Notes under the pieces: generated by a model
Told to the model about the DNA's origin: nothing
Databases searched by the model: none
Seen by the model: the letters and a program-made list of their open reading frames with translations, nothing else
Source: Dehalococcoidia bacterium
GTDB taxonomy: Bacteria; Chloroflexota; Dehalococcoidia; Tepidiformales; Tepidiformaceae
Length of the DNA stretch: 64,000 bases
Direction: 5' to 3'
NCBI GenBank assembly: GCA_003104995.1
Contig: PQAO01000013.1
Span: forward strand, 62,001-126,000
Program-made: the position numbers and the translations under genes
Shown: one piece after another, positions 37,333 through 45,280 of the stretch
Layout of the letters: each line of letters starts with the position of its first letter
Position numbering within the stretch: position 1 is the stretch's first letter

Positions 37333-37935
37333 CTACCGCTGGCGCAACTGCGCGCCGCCCGCCCCTGTCACCAGGTCTTCCGGCAGGTGCCCCACCGCGC
37401 AGGCCTCCACCAGCGTCAGCCCACCGCGCGCCGCCTCGATCGTCGTGATTGCGCAGTTCGCCATCGGCACGGGCACCACCCGGTCGTCACCCATTGCCTC
37501 CCCGATCGCCACCCCGATCGCGATGTAGTGGGAAACCACCACCAGGTCCCCATCCCGCGCCGCCGTCTCGAGTCCAAGCTGGATGAGCGTGTCCACCACC
37601 CGCTGCCGCCACGCCCGCAGGTCGTCTGGCTGCTCGCTCCACCGTCCCGCCATGAACGGTCCGATCATCGCGACGCGCTGCTCCGCCGGCATGTCAGGCG
37701 CAAACACCTCCGCCACTTCTTCGCGGATTTCGGCCTGCACCGCGAACGCCTCCGCGATGGGCTCGGCGGTTTCGCGCGTCCGCCGCAGCGGCGAGACGAC
37801 CACCCGGGCCACCCGCTTGCCTGCCAGCGCATCAGCAGTCGCTTGTGCCTGGCGGTGGCCAATCTCCGCCAGCCCGGGGTCGAGGTCTTCGGACCCGGCC
37901 AGCGCCTGCCCGTGTCGTATCAGGTAGATCGTCAT
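37333..37935 (-). CDS. Histidine phosphatase family protein
   Basis: 200 aa, start YLIRHGQA with the catalytic His8 in RHG; second His in VVSHYIA near 135. The arrangement LSPLRRTRETAEPIA (SPLxRxxETA) is typical of SixA/GpmB-like phosphatases. It is only distantly similar to the other histidine phosphatase at 19551-20180. Substrate unknown. TAGGCT lies 7 nt before the ATG; a GGAGAG also lies close by, so SD use cannot be excluded. Confidence 0.86.
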   Translation of the reverse strand: MTIYLIRHGQALAGSEDLDPGLAEIGHRQAQATADALAGKRVARVVVSPLRRTRETAEPIAEAFAVQAEIREEVAEVFAPDMPAEQRVAMIGPFMAGRWSEQPDDLRAWRQRVVDTLIQLGLETAARDGDLVVVSHYIAIGVAIGEAMGDDRVVPVPMANCAITTIEAARGGLTLVEACAVGHLPEDLVTGAGGAQLRQR

Positions 37936-37942
37936 GCTCTCC

Positions 37943-37948
37943 AGCCTA
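37943..37948 (-). promoter_or_regulatory. -10 hexamer of leaderless promoter (histidine phosphatase)
   Basis: TAGGCT on the minus strand, 7 nt before the ATG at 37935. Confidence 0.4.
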
Positions 37949-38035
37949 CAGACTCACGGTGAACGATCGACCTGACAATCCCGCCCATGCCCGCTATCGT
38001 GCCCGCACAACCATCCTCATCCGGGAGTCAGCCCA

Positions 38036-38968
38036 ATGCCACCGGTCCATTTCGGCGTCACCATCCCCCAGATCAAGCGCACCTGGGACGAAACGAAGTC
38101 CGCCTCGCGCGAATTTGAGGCAATGGGCTATGACTCCCTCTGGGTCTGCGACCACCTCTACGGGCCCCAGTCGCCTTCAATCCCCATCCTCGAAGCCTGG
38201 TCGCTGGTCTCGGCCGTCGCCGCGATCACCGAGAAGGTCGAGATCGGCACCCTCGTCACCCCCGCCGGCATGCGCAACGCGGCCCAGCTCGGCAAGGTCA
38301 TCGCGACCATCGACAACATCGCCGGCGGGCGCATCATCCCCGGCCTTGGCGCCGGCTGGATGCCGCGCGAGTTTACCGATTTCGGCGTCCCGTTCCTCTC
38401 GACTGGCCAGCGGCTCGGCCAGCTGCGGGAGACCGTCGAGCTCCTGAAGCAGATGTGGACCGAGCCTTCGGTCACCTATGAGGGCAAGTACGTCCAGGCC
38501 CACAATGTCGTTTGCGAACCGAAGCCCGTGCGGACGCCGCCCATCCTCATCGGCGGCGCCGGAGAAAAGGTCACGCTCAAGCTCGCCGCCGAGCACGCCG
38601 CCATCTGGAACAACATGGCCGTCCACCAGGCCCGGCTCCCCCAGAAGGTCGAGGTCCTCAAGCAGCACTGTGCGACCGTGGGCCGGGACTTCAAGGACAT
38701 AACGATCAGTCAGCAGTGCCTTGTGACCATCGCGCCGGATGAGGCGAGCGCGGGACCCATGGCCGAATCGGCGAAGAAGATTTTCGGTGGGCACATGGGC
38801 GATCCTACGGGGCCCCTCGCCATCGCCGGCAGCCCGGAAACGGTCCGCGCCCAGATCCAGAAGCACATCGACCTGGGCTGCACCATGTTCCTGATGGAGT
38901 TCTTCGGCCGCGAGACCATCACCCCGGCGAAGCTCTTTGCCGAAGAGGTCATGCCGCACTTCAAGTGA
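38036..38968 (+). CDS. LLM class flavin-dependent oxidoreductase
   Basis: Bacterial-luciferase-like TIM-barrel protein, 310 aa, probably F420- or FMN-dependent. Visible features are VHFGVTIPQ at the N-terminus, YDSLWVCDHL near 30, EKVEIGTLVTPAGMRNAAQLGK near 70, GRIIPGLGAGW near 98 and PPILIGGAG near 165, all typical of the F420-dependent branch found in actinobacteria and Chloroflexota. Substrate unknown. GGGAG SD. Its stop overlaps the convergent gene by 8 nt. Confidence 0.9.
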   Translation: MPPVHFGVTIPQIKRTWDETKSASREFEAMGYDSLWVCDHLYGPQSPSIPILEAWSLVSAVAAITEKVEIGTLVTPAGMRNAAQLGKVIATIDNIAGGRIIPGLGAGWMPREFTDFGVPFLSTGQRLGQLRETVELLKQMWTEPSVTYEGKYVQAHNVVCEPKPVRTPPILIGGAGEKVTLKLAAEHAAIWNNMAVHQARLPQKVEVLKQHCATVGRDFKDITISQQCLVTIAPDEASAGPMAESAKKIFGGHMGDPTGPLAIAGSPETVRAQIQKHIDLGCTMFLMEFFGRETITPAKLFAEEVMPHFK

Positions 38969-39344
38969 GGGGCCGCGGCTCGAGGTACCCCTTCTCCCGG
39001 TACCGTTCGAACGCCGAGGCCGTCAGTTCCCGCAATTCGTCGATGAGCTCGCGGTCGGGCTCCCGGAGGTTGAAGCACGACTTGCCCTGCATGCGCTTTC
39101 GCAGCTGCGGCGAGATGCCATCGAGGAGGTCGGGGTCCGTGTAGACCGGCATCAGGTGATAGCTCACGTAGCGCGACGCCTGGCGTACCGCCCCGAAGAA
39201 GAGCCGCTTCCGGTTCGACTGGATGTGCGGTGTATCCAGCGAGTACTCAGCGGCGTCGTCTGCTTCCAGTTCGAGCTGGCTCACGAACGGCACGAGCAAC
39301 TCCCGCAGTGCCTGGAACGTGGCCTCAAGGCGGGCTTCGGTCAT
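38961..39344 (-). CDS. Conserved hypothetical protein (127 aa)
   Basis: Cytoplasmic alpha/beta protein with KRLFFGAVRQASRYVSYHLMPVY in the middle and LRKRMQGKSCFNLREPDRELIDELREL near the end. The pattern (aromatic strand, then Lys-Cys-Phe-Asn) resembles small YdhG/DUF1801-like proteins, though the match is weak. No catalytic motif is clear. It converges with the LLM gene, overlapping its 3-prime end by 8 nt. TACCAT lies 9 nt before the ATG, with a possible weak SD between. Confidence 0.7.
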   Translation of the reverse strand: MTEARLEATFQALRELLVPFVSQLELEADDAAEYSLDTPHIQSNRKRLFFGAVRQASRYVSYHLMPVYTDPDLLDGISPQLRKRMQGKSCFNLREPDRELIDELRELTASAFERYREKGYLEPRPLT

Positions 39345-39366
39345 CGGAGGTGAATGGTAGCCGCTC

Positions 39367-39555
39367 CTACCACCAGCCGTCTTTGTAGAACCAGCCCTTG
39401 TGCTCCCGCCCCGCCTGCCCGGCTTCCTTGAGCCGGACCAGGTGCTTGCGGCAGAGCGGGATCGTCAGCCGATCGCGTTCTTCCCCGCGCCACTTCAACA
39501 CCGCGACATCCTGGTAGGGCGGTTCCATGCACCACACGCATCTTGGCCGTGCCAT
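39367..39555 (-). CDS. Small Cys-rich protein (62 aa)
   Basis: ATG follows directly after the stop of the GNAT gene (TAGATG) and has GGGGGAGAG upstream. Cys6 and Cys9 (CVWC) and Cys35 with His38 (CRKH) could bind one zinc, making a minimal zinc ribbon. The C-terminus is aromatic (GWFYKDGWW). No function is known; co-expression with the acetyltransferase is likely. A short gap separates it from the next minus-strand gene. Confidence 0.65.
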   Translation of the reverse strand: MARPRCVWCMEPPYQDVAVLKWRGEERDRLTIPLCRKHLVRLKEAGQAGREHKGWFYKDGWW

Positions 39556-40059
39556 CTACTCTCCCCCGCCTTCCGGGAACTCCATCACGAATCCCCACTC
39601 TCGACTCTGCCACGGGTCGGGTGCGTAGCGGAAGCGGTCGTTTCGGAACCCGCACTCCAGGTACACGCCGTGGGCGTGCGTAAAGTGTACGTCGCTGAAC
39701 AGGACCAGCCGCCGGGCGCCTTTCTCCCTCGCCAGGTCGATCACCCACCGTGCCAGCCGTTCGCCCAGCCGATGCCCCCGCGCCGAGGACAGCACGTAGA
39801 GCCGGTGCAGCTCGAACTCCCCGTTGCCCTCGTCGCTCAGCCCCACACACCCCACGACCCCGCCATTAGCATCCTCGACAACCGCGAACCAGCCGTGCGT
39901 TCCGTCGTAGTACTCCTCGGGCCGCAACAGGTCCGCGTCGTAGTCGTGCTCCGCGAAGGCGAAGCCGTATTCCTCGAACACGGCGGAGACAACCCGCCAC
40001 GGGCCATCGCCATGGCGTTCCCGGCTGTAGGGGACGATGCGGTGTGGGCAGCTGGGCAC
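39556..40059 (-). CDS. GNAT family N-acetyltransferase
   Basis: 167 aa with the GNAT acetyl-CoA loop: FELHRLYVLSSARGHRLGERLARWVIDLAREKGARR (motif A, near 82-115; RGHRLG is the R/Q-x2-G-x-G/A pyrophosphate loop), then NDRFRYAPDP at the end. The acceptor is not predictable. It sits between the FabI gene (upstream, 15 nt) and the 62-aa zinc-ribbon gene; all three are probably one transcript. GTG start, no clear SD. Confidence 0.85.
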   Translation of the reverse strand: MPSCPHRIVPYSRERHGDGPWRVVSAVFEEYGFAFAEHDYDADLLRPEEYYDGTHGWFAVVEDANGGVVGCVGLSDEGNGEFELHRLYVLSSARGHRLGERLARWVIDLAREKGARRLVLFSDVHFTHAHGVYLECGFRNDRFRYAPDPWQSREWGFVMEFPEGGGE

Positions 40060-40074
40060 GGCGCGGGGTGCCGC

Positions 40075-40860
40075 CTACTCCCGGTCTTCGTTGGCGAGGC
40101 CCATGATGTTGAAGCCGTTGTCCACGTACATCACTTCGCCGGTGATCGCGCTCGAGCCGTCTCCCGCCAGGAACGCCGCAACCTCGCCGACCTGGTCGAT
40201 GGTCACATTGCGGTGGAGCGGCGCGATCGTCGCGAACTGCTTCAGGTAGTCCCGGAATCCTGATATCCCGCTCGCCGCCAGCGTCCGGATCGGGCCGGCA
40301 CTGATCGCGTTCACGCGGATGTTTTCCGGGCCGAGGTCCCACGCCAGGTAGCGCGTCGTGGCCTCGAGCGCTGCTTTCGCCACGCCCATCACGTTGTACT
40401 TGGGCGCCACCTTCTGCGAGCCATAATAGGTCAGCGTCATGATGCTGCCGCCGTTCGGCATCAACACCCGTGCCCGGTTCGCCAGCGCCACCAGCGAGTA
40501 CACCGAGATGTCGTGCGCCAGCAGGAACCCCTCGCGCGAGGTGTCGACGAACCGGCCCATCAGGTCCTCGCGGTTCGCGAACGCAATCGCATGGACCAGG
40601 ATGTCGATCGTCCCCAGCTGGGACTTAGCCTTCGCGAATACCGCGTCGAGCTGGGCGTCGTCGGTCACGTCGCAGAGTTCGATGAAGTCCGACCCCAGGC
40701 TTTCGGCCAGCGGCCGCACGCGCTTTTCGAGTGACGGCATCGCGTAGGAGAACGCGAGCTTCGCGCCCTCGCGGTGGAACGCCTGCGCAATTCCCCAGGC
40801 GATCGAGTGGTCGTTTGCCACTCCGAATATCAGCGCGGTCTTGCCCTCTAGCTTTCCCAT
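40075..40860 (-). CDS. fabI: Enoyl-[acyl-carrier-protein] reductase (NADH)
   Basis: FabI-type SDR, 261 aa, catalysing the last reduction of each fatty-acid elongation cycle. The divergent cofactor motif [13 protein letters not shown] (13-25) is diagnostic for FabI. The catalytic pair Tyr155-x6-Lys162 (YNVMGVAK) and the upstream Tyr145/146 are present, and [11 protein letters not shown] matches the substrate-binding loop. ATG at 40860 is taken from the family N-terminus; TACGCT is 7 nt upstream. The frame extends 17 codons upstream without support. Confidence 0.95.
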   Translation of the reverse strand: MGKLEGKTALIFGVANDHSIAWGIAQAFHREGAKLAFSYAMPSLEKRVRPLAESLGSDFIELCDVTDDAQLDAVFAKAKSQLGTIDILVHAIAFANREDLMGRFVDTSREGFLLAHDISVYSLVALANRARVLMPNGGSIMTLTYYGSQKVAPKYNVMGVAKAALEATTRYLAWDLGPENIRVNAISAGPIRTLAASGISGFRDYLKQFATIAPLHRNVTIDQVGEVAAFLAGDGSSAITGEVMYVDNGFNIMGLANEDRE

Positions 40861-40867
40861 GCCGCAG

Positions 40868-40873
40868 AGCGTA
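40868..40873 (-). promoter_or_regulatory. -10 hexamer of leaderless promoter (fabI)
   Basis: TACGCT on the minus strand, 7 nt before the ATG at 40860; no SD. The next bases upstream are a purine-rich run on the plus strand (40875-40907). Confidence 0.45.
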
Positions 40874-41012
40874 AGGGGAGAAGAGGGAAGGGAGAAGCGA
40901 GAAGCGTTCACCGAAACCGCGGCCGGCAGGAAGCAGCACAGGGGAACGCGCCCGGGGATATGCGGCAGCCGGGGGTGGCGGTCCGGGTGGGGCCTGGCCG
41001 AGGCGGGGGACG

Positions 41013-41279
41013 TCAGCGTTTGTAGACGTCCCCGCGCGGGCCGATGTCGATCACGTCGAGCACCCGGACCGTGTCATCCACCTCGTAGATGATGCGGAGG
41101 TTGTACAGGTCCGAAGAGCGCTTGCCCTCGAGCGGGCCTTTCAGCGGCTTCGAAACGTTGCGGTCGTACGGGTCTTCGCAGAGTTCTCGAAGGCGGTGCC
41201 CGATGTCTCTCTGCACCCTCGGCTCCAGCCGCGAGACGTACCGCTCCACCCTTCCGGACATGACGTACCGAAAGGTCAC
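41013..41279 (-). CDS. RelE/ParE-type toxin
   Basis: 88 aa, RelE-like fold: [21 protein letters not shown] helix, [26 protein letters not shown] and [18 protein letters not shown] at the C-terminus. These match the ParE/RelE consensus, where basic and Tyr residues near the end contact mRNA or gyrase. Its start overlaps the stop of the upstream antitoxin by 4 nt (ATGA). Whether it cleaves mRNA or blocks gyrase cannot be told. Confidence 0.85.
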   Translation of the reverse strand: MTFRYVMSGRVERYVSRLEPRVQRDIGHRLRELCEDPYDRNVSKPLKGPLEGKRSSDLYNLRIIYEVDDTVRVLDVIDIGPRGDVYKR

Positions 41280-41476
41280 CTCATGTACTTCCGCTCGAAC
41301 TCTTCCTGGGTGACGAAGTCCCCGCGCGCGATCTCCGCCTTCGCCTGCGCGATGCGCTCCAGCAGCTCCTCGGGGTACTCCTCCGGCTCTTCGTCCCGCA
41401 GGTACGCCAGGAGCTGCTCGGCCTCTTCCTCGCTCAACCGCTCGACAATCTCATGGATCGCCTGTTTCGTCGTCAT
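41276..41476 (-). CDS. Antitoxin of RelE/ParE pair
   Basis: 66-aa acidic protein: helical start KQAIHEIVERLSEEEAEQLLAYLRD, then an EEPEEYPEELLERIAQAKAE linker and [13 protein letters not shown] at the end. No classical DNA-binding motif is obvious. The four-nt overlap with the toxin and gene order identify it. A TATTAT hexamer 7 nt before ATG suggests a leaderless transcript. Confidence 0.8.
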   Translation of the reverse strand: MTTKQAIHEIVERLSEEEAEQLLAYLRDEEPEEYPEELLERIAQAKAEIARGDFVTQEEFERKYMR

Positions 41477-41483
41477 GCCTTCG

Positions 41484-41489
41484 ATAATA
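41484..41489 (-). promoter_or_regulatory. -10 hexamer of leaderless promoter (RelE-type pair)
   Basis: TATTAT on the minus strand, 7 nt before the antitoxin ATG. Confidence 0.55.
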
Positions 41490-41516
41490 CCACCCGTCCC
41501 GGGACCTCAGCCTCCG

Positions 41517-41918
41517 TCACTCCATCCCCAGCCACCGCTCCGGCGCCAGCACCAGCAGCACCATCCGCTCGTGCGCGCCGTCGGCCGTCGAACTGGCCGC
41601 GGCCTCGGCACCCCGGTAGTGGGTGTGCAGTGCCAGGCGTTCCTCGTACGAAAGCGGGTCCACCACCCGCACCGGTCCCTCCGCCGTCACATAGCGCGGC
41701 CCATCGACGATCGTCAGCGCCGCCCGCCCCGACCGCGCCGCGTTCCTGTGCTTCTGTGAGCCCCGCTCCGTGACCACCCGGAACTCACCATCCTTCCACA
41801 GGTACCACACCGGGACGGCGTGGCTGCGCCCCCGGGCGTCGACCGTCGAGCACACCGCCGTCCGCGGCTCAGCAATGAACGCCTCGCGCTTCGAAGCCCG
41901 TGTGCCGGGTTCGGTCAC
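41517..41918 (-). CDS. Pyridoxamine 5-phosphate oxidase family protein
   Basis: 133 aa, split-barrel flavin-binding fold. Features: REAFIAEPRTAVCSTVDARGRSHAVPVWYLW (first strands), then VVTERGSQKHRN and YVTAEGPVRVVD. Such short proteins are usually F420- or FMN-dependent reductases or heme-binding proteins, not true PdxH. GTG at 41918 starts 2 nt after the MBL gene stop, so the two are coupled. The frame continues upstream only as antisense shadow. Confidence 0.82.
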   Translation of the reverse strand: MTEPGTRASKREAFIAEPRTAVCSTVDARGRSHAVPVWYLWKDGEFRVVTERGSQKHRNAARSGRAALTIVDGPRYVTAEGPVRVVDPLSYEERLALHTHYRGAEAAASSTADGAHERMVLLVLAPERWLGME

Positions 41919-41920
41919 CG

Positions 41921-42565
41921 TCAGGACTCCAGCCAGTTCACGTCGCCGGAGAGGTCGGGTGCGTGTTTCTTCGCGGCGAACACCGCGTACTCGGCCTTGC
42001 TCTCCCCAATCGTCGTTATCGCTCCGTGCCCGGGGTAGATCGTCGTGTCGTCTGGAAGTTCGTACAGCCGCGTTGTGATCGACCGAATCTCCTGTTGCAG
42101 CGCTGCATTGTCCTTCGAACGCCCGGGGCCACCGGGGAACAGCGTGTCGCCCACAAACGCGCTCTTGCCACAGACGAACGTCGTGCTGCCCGGCGTGTGC
42201 CCCGGGACGCTGACCACTCGGAAGCGCAGGTTCCCCACCGGGATCAGGTCGCCGTCGGCCACCGCTTCGTCGAGCTGTCCGTCCTTCAGGCCGGGCTCGC
42301 CAGGGTCCGCGTACAACTTCGCGCCGTACTTCTCCTTCAGCGCGTCGATCGACGGCGTGTGGTCGAAGTGCCCGTGGGTGAGCAGGATCTTCCCGGGCTT
42401 CACGCCGAGCGCCTCGGCGGCCGCGATGTTCGTCTCCGGGTCGCCCGGCGCGTCGATAAACGCGGCTTCGCCCGTCGAGCGGTCCACCACCACCCACACA
42501 TTGTTGCCGTAACCCGTGGGCCCGCCCATCACGATCTCCAGGTCGCCATCGCGAAACGTTTCCAT
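41921..42565 (-). CDS. MBL-fold metallo-hydrolase (glyoxalase II type)
   Basis: 214 aa. The complete metal motif THGHFDH (near 63-69) plus PGHTPGS, FVGDTLF and YPGHG give all zinc ligands, as in glyoxalase II-like and thioesterase-like hydrolases. Unlike the MBL-fold protein at 16035-16658, this one is fully equipped. ATG at 42565 has GGTGGAGG 8 nt upstream; a GTG 15 nt further is inside that SD. It is co-transcribed with the PNPOx-like gene. Confidence 0.88.
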   Translation of the reverse strand: METFRDGDLEIVMGGPTGYGNNVWVVVDRSTGEAAFIDAPGDPETNIAAAEALGVKPGKILLTHGHFDHTPSIDALKEKYGAKLYADPGEPGLKDGQLDEAVADGDLIPVGNLRFRVVSVPGHTPGSTTFVCGKSAFVGDTLFPGGPGRSKDNAALQQEIRSITTRLYELPDDTTIYPGHGAITTIGESKAEYAVFAAKKHAPDLSGDVNWLES

Positions 42566-42697
42566 GTGTTCAGCCTCCACCTGTGGTGTTCTCCGGCATG
42601 GTACCGCTTTCCTCCGGGCCGTTGCGGAGGTGGCGTGCCTGCCCCGGCGCCCTCAGCACGGCTGGCCGGCTCCGGGGCCCGGCCCCCGTCCAGGGAG

Positions 42698-43957
42698 TCA
42701 GCGCTCATCCGTCGCTACCGCGACCAGCACCGCCAGCCCGGCGAACGCGGCGGCACAAAACAGGAACCCGGCCGGTAGGGAAAACGTCGCGAACGCTGCC
42801 GCGCCCATCGGGCCTGCCATGAAGGCAATCGCCTGGGCCGAGCTCGCCAGCCCGAAGGCCGTCCCCCGCCGCGCAGGCTCGACCGTTTCGGCGATCAGTG
42901 TGTTGGTCGCCGGCATCGAGGCTGCATTCACCAGGGCGAAGGCCAGGAACCCGGCCCCGTAGAGCCACGCGCTCTGACCGATGGCCATCGCCGGCATTGC
43001 CGCAGCCGATGCCAGCGAGAACACGATGAGCGTCTGCCGGAGCGATGCCCGCCCGCTCATCCAGCGCGCCACCACCGTCACCCCCGCCACCGCCGCTGCC
43101 CCCGCCAGCGAGAACGCCACGCCCGAGACCGCCCGCGCGCTCCCGCTGCCCACGATCCCCTGCAGCGCGACCGGCGTCGCCACCCGCACGAACTGGTTCA
43201 GCGCGAACAGCCCGAAATACACGAACACGGCTACCCAGAACGGCCGCGAGAACCCTTTCATCCAGCCCATCGAGAACTTGAGCCCCCGCCCGCCAGCGGC
43301 CCCGGCGGCGCGCACCGCTCGCGGCGCAACGCTGTCCCGCGGCACTGCGACTATGATCCAGGTCGCAGCAAGCGCCGGCAGCACCGCGCTCGCCACGATC
43401 GCCCCGCGATACCCGAACCCGATCGCCAGCAGCGCGCCCACGGCCGGCCCAAGCGTGCTCCCCAGGTACTGCCCGCCGGTCACCACGCCGAGCGACCGGT
43501 TCAGCCGCTCATCGGGCACGCTAACGCTCGTCAGCGCTATCGCCGCCGGGATGAACCCGGAGAACAGGCCCTGCATGGAAAGCGCTACTACCACCACCCA
43601 CGGCGCATGCGCGACCGCCGCGATGGCCGTGGTCAGCGTCGCCGCATACAGCGCCCGGACCAGCATCAGCTTTCGCCCGTACCGGTCCGAGATCACGCCC
43701 CAGATCGGCCCGCTTACCAGCCGCGCCACTCCCTGCACCGTCGTCGCCACGCCAACCCAGAACAGCGCGTTGGCGTCGCTCGTGGCCCCGATCTGGCGCA
43801 GGAAGAGCGGCAGAAACGGCCACCAGAAGTTCATCGCGAAGCTCGCCAGGAACGCCCCCGACGCTATCGCGAGGATGATTCGTTTGTACCGTGCTTCGTC
43901 TTCGGGGGAGGTTTCGGTGACCGTTTCGATGGAAGCTGCGTCTTCTGCCGCGGTCAC
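42698..43957 (-). CDS. MFS transporter
   Basis: 419 aa with about 12 membrane spans; the loop GVISDRYGRKLMLVRAL between spans 2 and 3 is the MFS signature (G-x3-D-x2-G-R-K). A TGGQYLGSTLGPAVG stretch in span 5 resembles motif C of drug exporters, so efflux is likely. The GTG at 43957 is used because TACTAT lies exactly 6 nt upstream; the 24 codons above it are not supported. It is divergent from a toxin-antitoxin pair. Confidence 0.86.
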   Translation of the reverse strand: MTAAEDAASIETVTETSPEDEARYKRIILAIASGAFLASFAMNFWWPFLPLFLRQIGATSDANALFWVGVATTVQGVARLVSGPIWGVISDRYGRKLMLVRALYAATLTTAIAAVAHAPWVVVVALSMQGLFSGFIPAAIALTSVSVPDERLNRSLGVVTGGQYLGSTLGPAVGALLAIGFGYRGAIVASAVLPALAATWIIVAVPRDSVAPRAVRAAGAAGGRGLKFSMGWMKGFSRPFWVAVFVYFGLFALNQFVRVATPVALQGIVGSGSARAVSGVAFSLAGAAAVAGVTVVARWMSGRASLRQTLIVFSLASAAAMPAMAIGQSAWLYGAGFLAFALVNAASMPATNTLIAETVEPARRGTAFGLASSAQAIAFMAGPMGAAAFATFSLPAGFLFCAAAFAGLAVLVAVATDER

Positions 43958-43963
43958 AGGCGG

Positions 43964-43969
43964 ATAGTA
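43964..43969 (-). promoter_or_regulatory. -10 hexamer of leaderless promoter (MFS)
   Basis: TACTAT on the minus strand, 6 nt before the GTG at 43957. Confidence 0.55.
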
Positions 43970-44019
43970 CCGCCCTTCAGTTCCTGAAGCCTTCTGGGCC
44001 GCCACAGCGTCCAATCTGT

Positions 44020-44054
44020 ACTGGACCAAGTAGACTTAGTCCACTTAGTCCAGT
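44020..44054. promoter_or_regulatory. Dyad operator upstream of Phd/VapC-type pair
   Basis: 12-bp inverted repeat with one mismatch: ACTGGACCAAGT (44020-44031) and ACTTAGTCCAGT (44043-44054). A direct repeat ACTTAGTCC (44034-44042, 44043-44051) adds a third half-site. It spans the -35 region of the antitoxin promoter and the upstream side of the divergent MFS promoter. Probable binding site of the Phd-type antitoxin or toxin-antitoxin complex. Confidence 0.65.
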
Positions 44055-44060
44055 CTGTGC

Positions 44061-44066
44061 TACCAT
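44061..44066 (+). promoter_or_regulatory. -10 hexamer of leaderless promoter (antitoxin)
   Basis: TACCAT ends 6 nt before the ATG at 44073; no SD. Confidence 0.55.
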
Positions 44067-44072
44067 GTTTCC

Positions 44073-44372
44073 ATGGTCCGCCAGGTCAACATCCACGAAG
44101 CCAAGACGCACTTCTCCGAGCTCATCGCCGCCGTCGAGCGCGGCGAGGAGTTCGTGATAGCCCGCCGCGGTAAGCCGGTGGCAACCGTTACCGCCGTTGA
44201 CCGGCAAGCAGCCCCGCGCAAAAGGCGGGTGTTCGGGCAATGGGCCGGAAAGATAAAGATCGACCCTTCGTTCTACGAACCAATGAGCGAGGACGAACTC
44301 AACGAGTGGGAAGCACCAATCGAAGGGCTTGAGCATCTCGCTGCACCGACGAAAGGGACCCGGGCAGGTTGA
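44073..44372 (+). CDS. Phd/YefM family antitoxin
   Basis: 99 aa. The N-terminal IHEAKTHFSELIAAVERGEEFVIARRGKPVATV (7-40) is the Phd/YefM DNA-binding fold. The C-terminal part (FGQWAGKIKIDPSFYEPMSEDELNEWE) would neutralise the toxin. It overlaps the toxin start by 4 nt (TTGA). An operator dyad upstream fits autoregulation. Confidence 0.88.
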   Translation: MVRQVNIHEAKTHFSELIAAVERGEEFVIARRGKPVATVTAVDRQAAPRKRRVFGQWAGKIKIDPSFYEPMSEDELNEWEAPIEGLEHLAAPTKGTRAG

Positions 44373-44755
44373 AGCTGCTCGTCGACACGCATGTCTTCCT
44401 TTGGATGGCATTCGAACCTCAGCGGCTCTCATCCGTCGCCCGCGCGGCCCTGGAGGACGGGGGCAATCCCATCGTCGTGAGCGTCGTCACCGTGTGGGAA
44501 CTCGGCACTGCCATCGGCAGGCAGCGTCTCGAACTTGCTCGTCCATTAGAGGAGTTCGTTCACGGCCATTGCGAACAGATGGACGCCGTGATCCTGGGCA
44601 TCACGCTTGAGCACGCATACGCTGCGGCGCGCCTTCCGTGGGTTCACCGCGATCCGTTCGACCGGATGCTCGCTGCCCAGGCACTCACCGAGGGACTCCC
44701 GCTTGTAACAGGCGACCGGAAGATTCCGTTGTTAGGGGTCGATGTGATCTGGTAA
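44369..44755 (+). CDS. PIN-domain toxin (VapC-like)
   Basis: 128 aa, TTG start within the antitoxin stop. LLVDTHVFLWMAF gives Asp6 and the DTHxxLW signature of this VapC subfamily; VTVWELGTAIG provides a Glu, and HRDPFDRMLAAQA and VTGDRKI the remaining acids. Predicted Mg-dependent RNase, target unknown. It is a different subfamily from the PIN toxin at 28959-29402 and has a different antitoxin type. Confidence 0.88.
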   Translation: MKLLVDTHVFLWMAFEPQRLSSVARAALEDGGNPIVVSVVTVWELGTAIGRQRLELARPLEEFVHGHCEQMDAVILGITLEHAYAAARLPWVHRDPFDRMLAAQALTEGLPLVTGDRKIPLLGVDVIW

Positions 44756-44770
44756 CGGCCCCAAGCCGCC

Positions 44771-45274
44771 TTACACTCCGATCGCCAGCGGCTCTTGTGA
44801 CACGCGCCCCGCCAGGATCGGCGGCAGCAGTTCCGCCAGCCGCCGCGGCACGAACAGGTCATCCGAGGCCGTGAGCTCGCCCAGCGACCACCAGCGGTGT
44901 TCCGACAGCATCTGGACCTCCAGCTCCGTCCACCCATCCGGCGAGATCTCCGTCCGGTCCGTCCAGACCAGGTAATAGCGCTCTATCGAGCGGTACCAGA
45001 TGTTGTGCGGCGCGAAGTGCCCGGTGTGTTCCCGCAGCCAGAGGCATGGCCCGATGGGAAGGTCGAGGCCCGTCTCCTCGAACAGCTCGCGCTTCGCTGC
45101 CTCCTCATGGGTCTCCCCGGCTTCGACCCCTCCGCCGGGCAGGAACCAGAAGCGCTTTCCCGTCTCCGGGTCAGGTTCCTCGACTGTGAACAGGAGCGTC
45201 CGCCCCTGCCGGTCCAACAGGATCACACGCGACGTGGGCCGAACGAGTGGATCGTCGGGTGACTCGCCCGCCAT
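44771..45274 (-). CDS. Nudix hydrolase
   Basis: 167 aa. Nudix box GVEAGETHEEAAKRELFEETG (G-x5-E-x7-RE-x2-EE-x-G) near residues 49-69 is complete. The N-terminal SRVILLDRQGRTLLF is typical of MutT-like proteins that act on oxidised or non-canonical nucleotides. It begins 6 nt after the Uma2 gene stop, so the pair shares a transcript. Convergent with the VapC toxin gene. Confidence 0.88.
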   Translation of the reverse strand: MAGESPDDPLVRPTSRVILLDRQGRTLLFTVEEPDPETGKRFWFLPGGGVEAGETHEEAAKRELFEETGLDLPIGPCLWLREHTGHFAPHNIWYRSIERYYLVWTDRTEISPDGWTELEVQMLSEHRWWSLGELTASDDLFVPRRLAELLPPILAGRVSQEPLAIGV

Positions 45275-45280
45275 CGGCGT

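Noticed and set aside
40861..41012. Purine-rich GGAGAAGAGGGAAGGGAGAAG tract as a regulatory element
   Set aside because: Low-complexity run upstream of fabI without dyad or known function; a similar pyrimidine run occurs at 24714-24748, so it looks like generic intergenic sequence.
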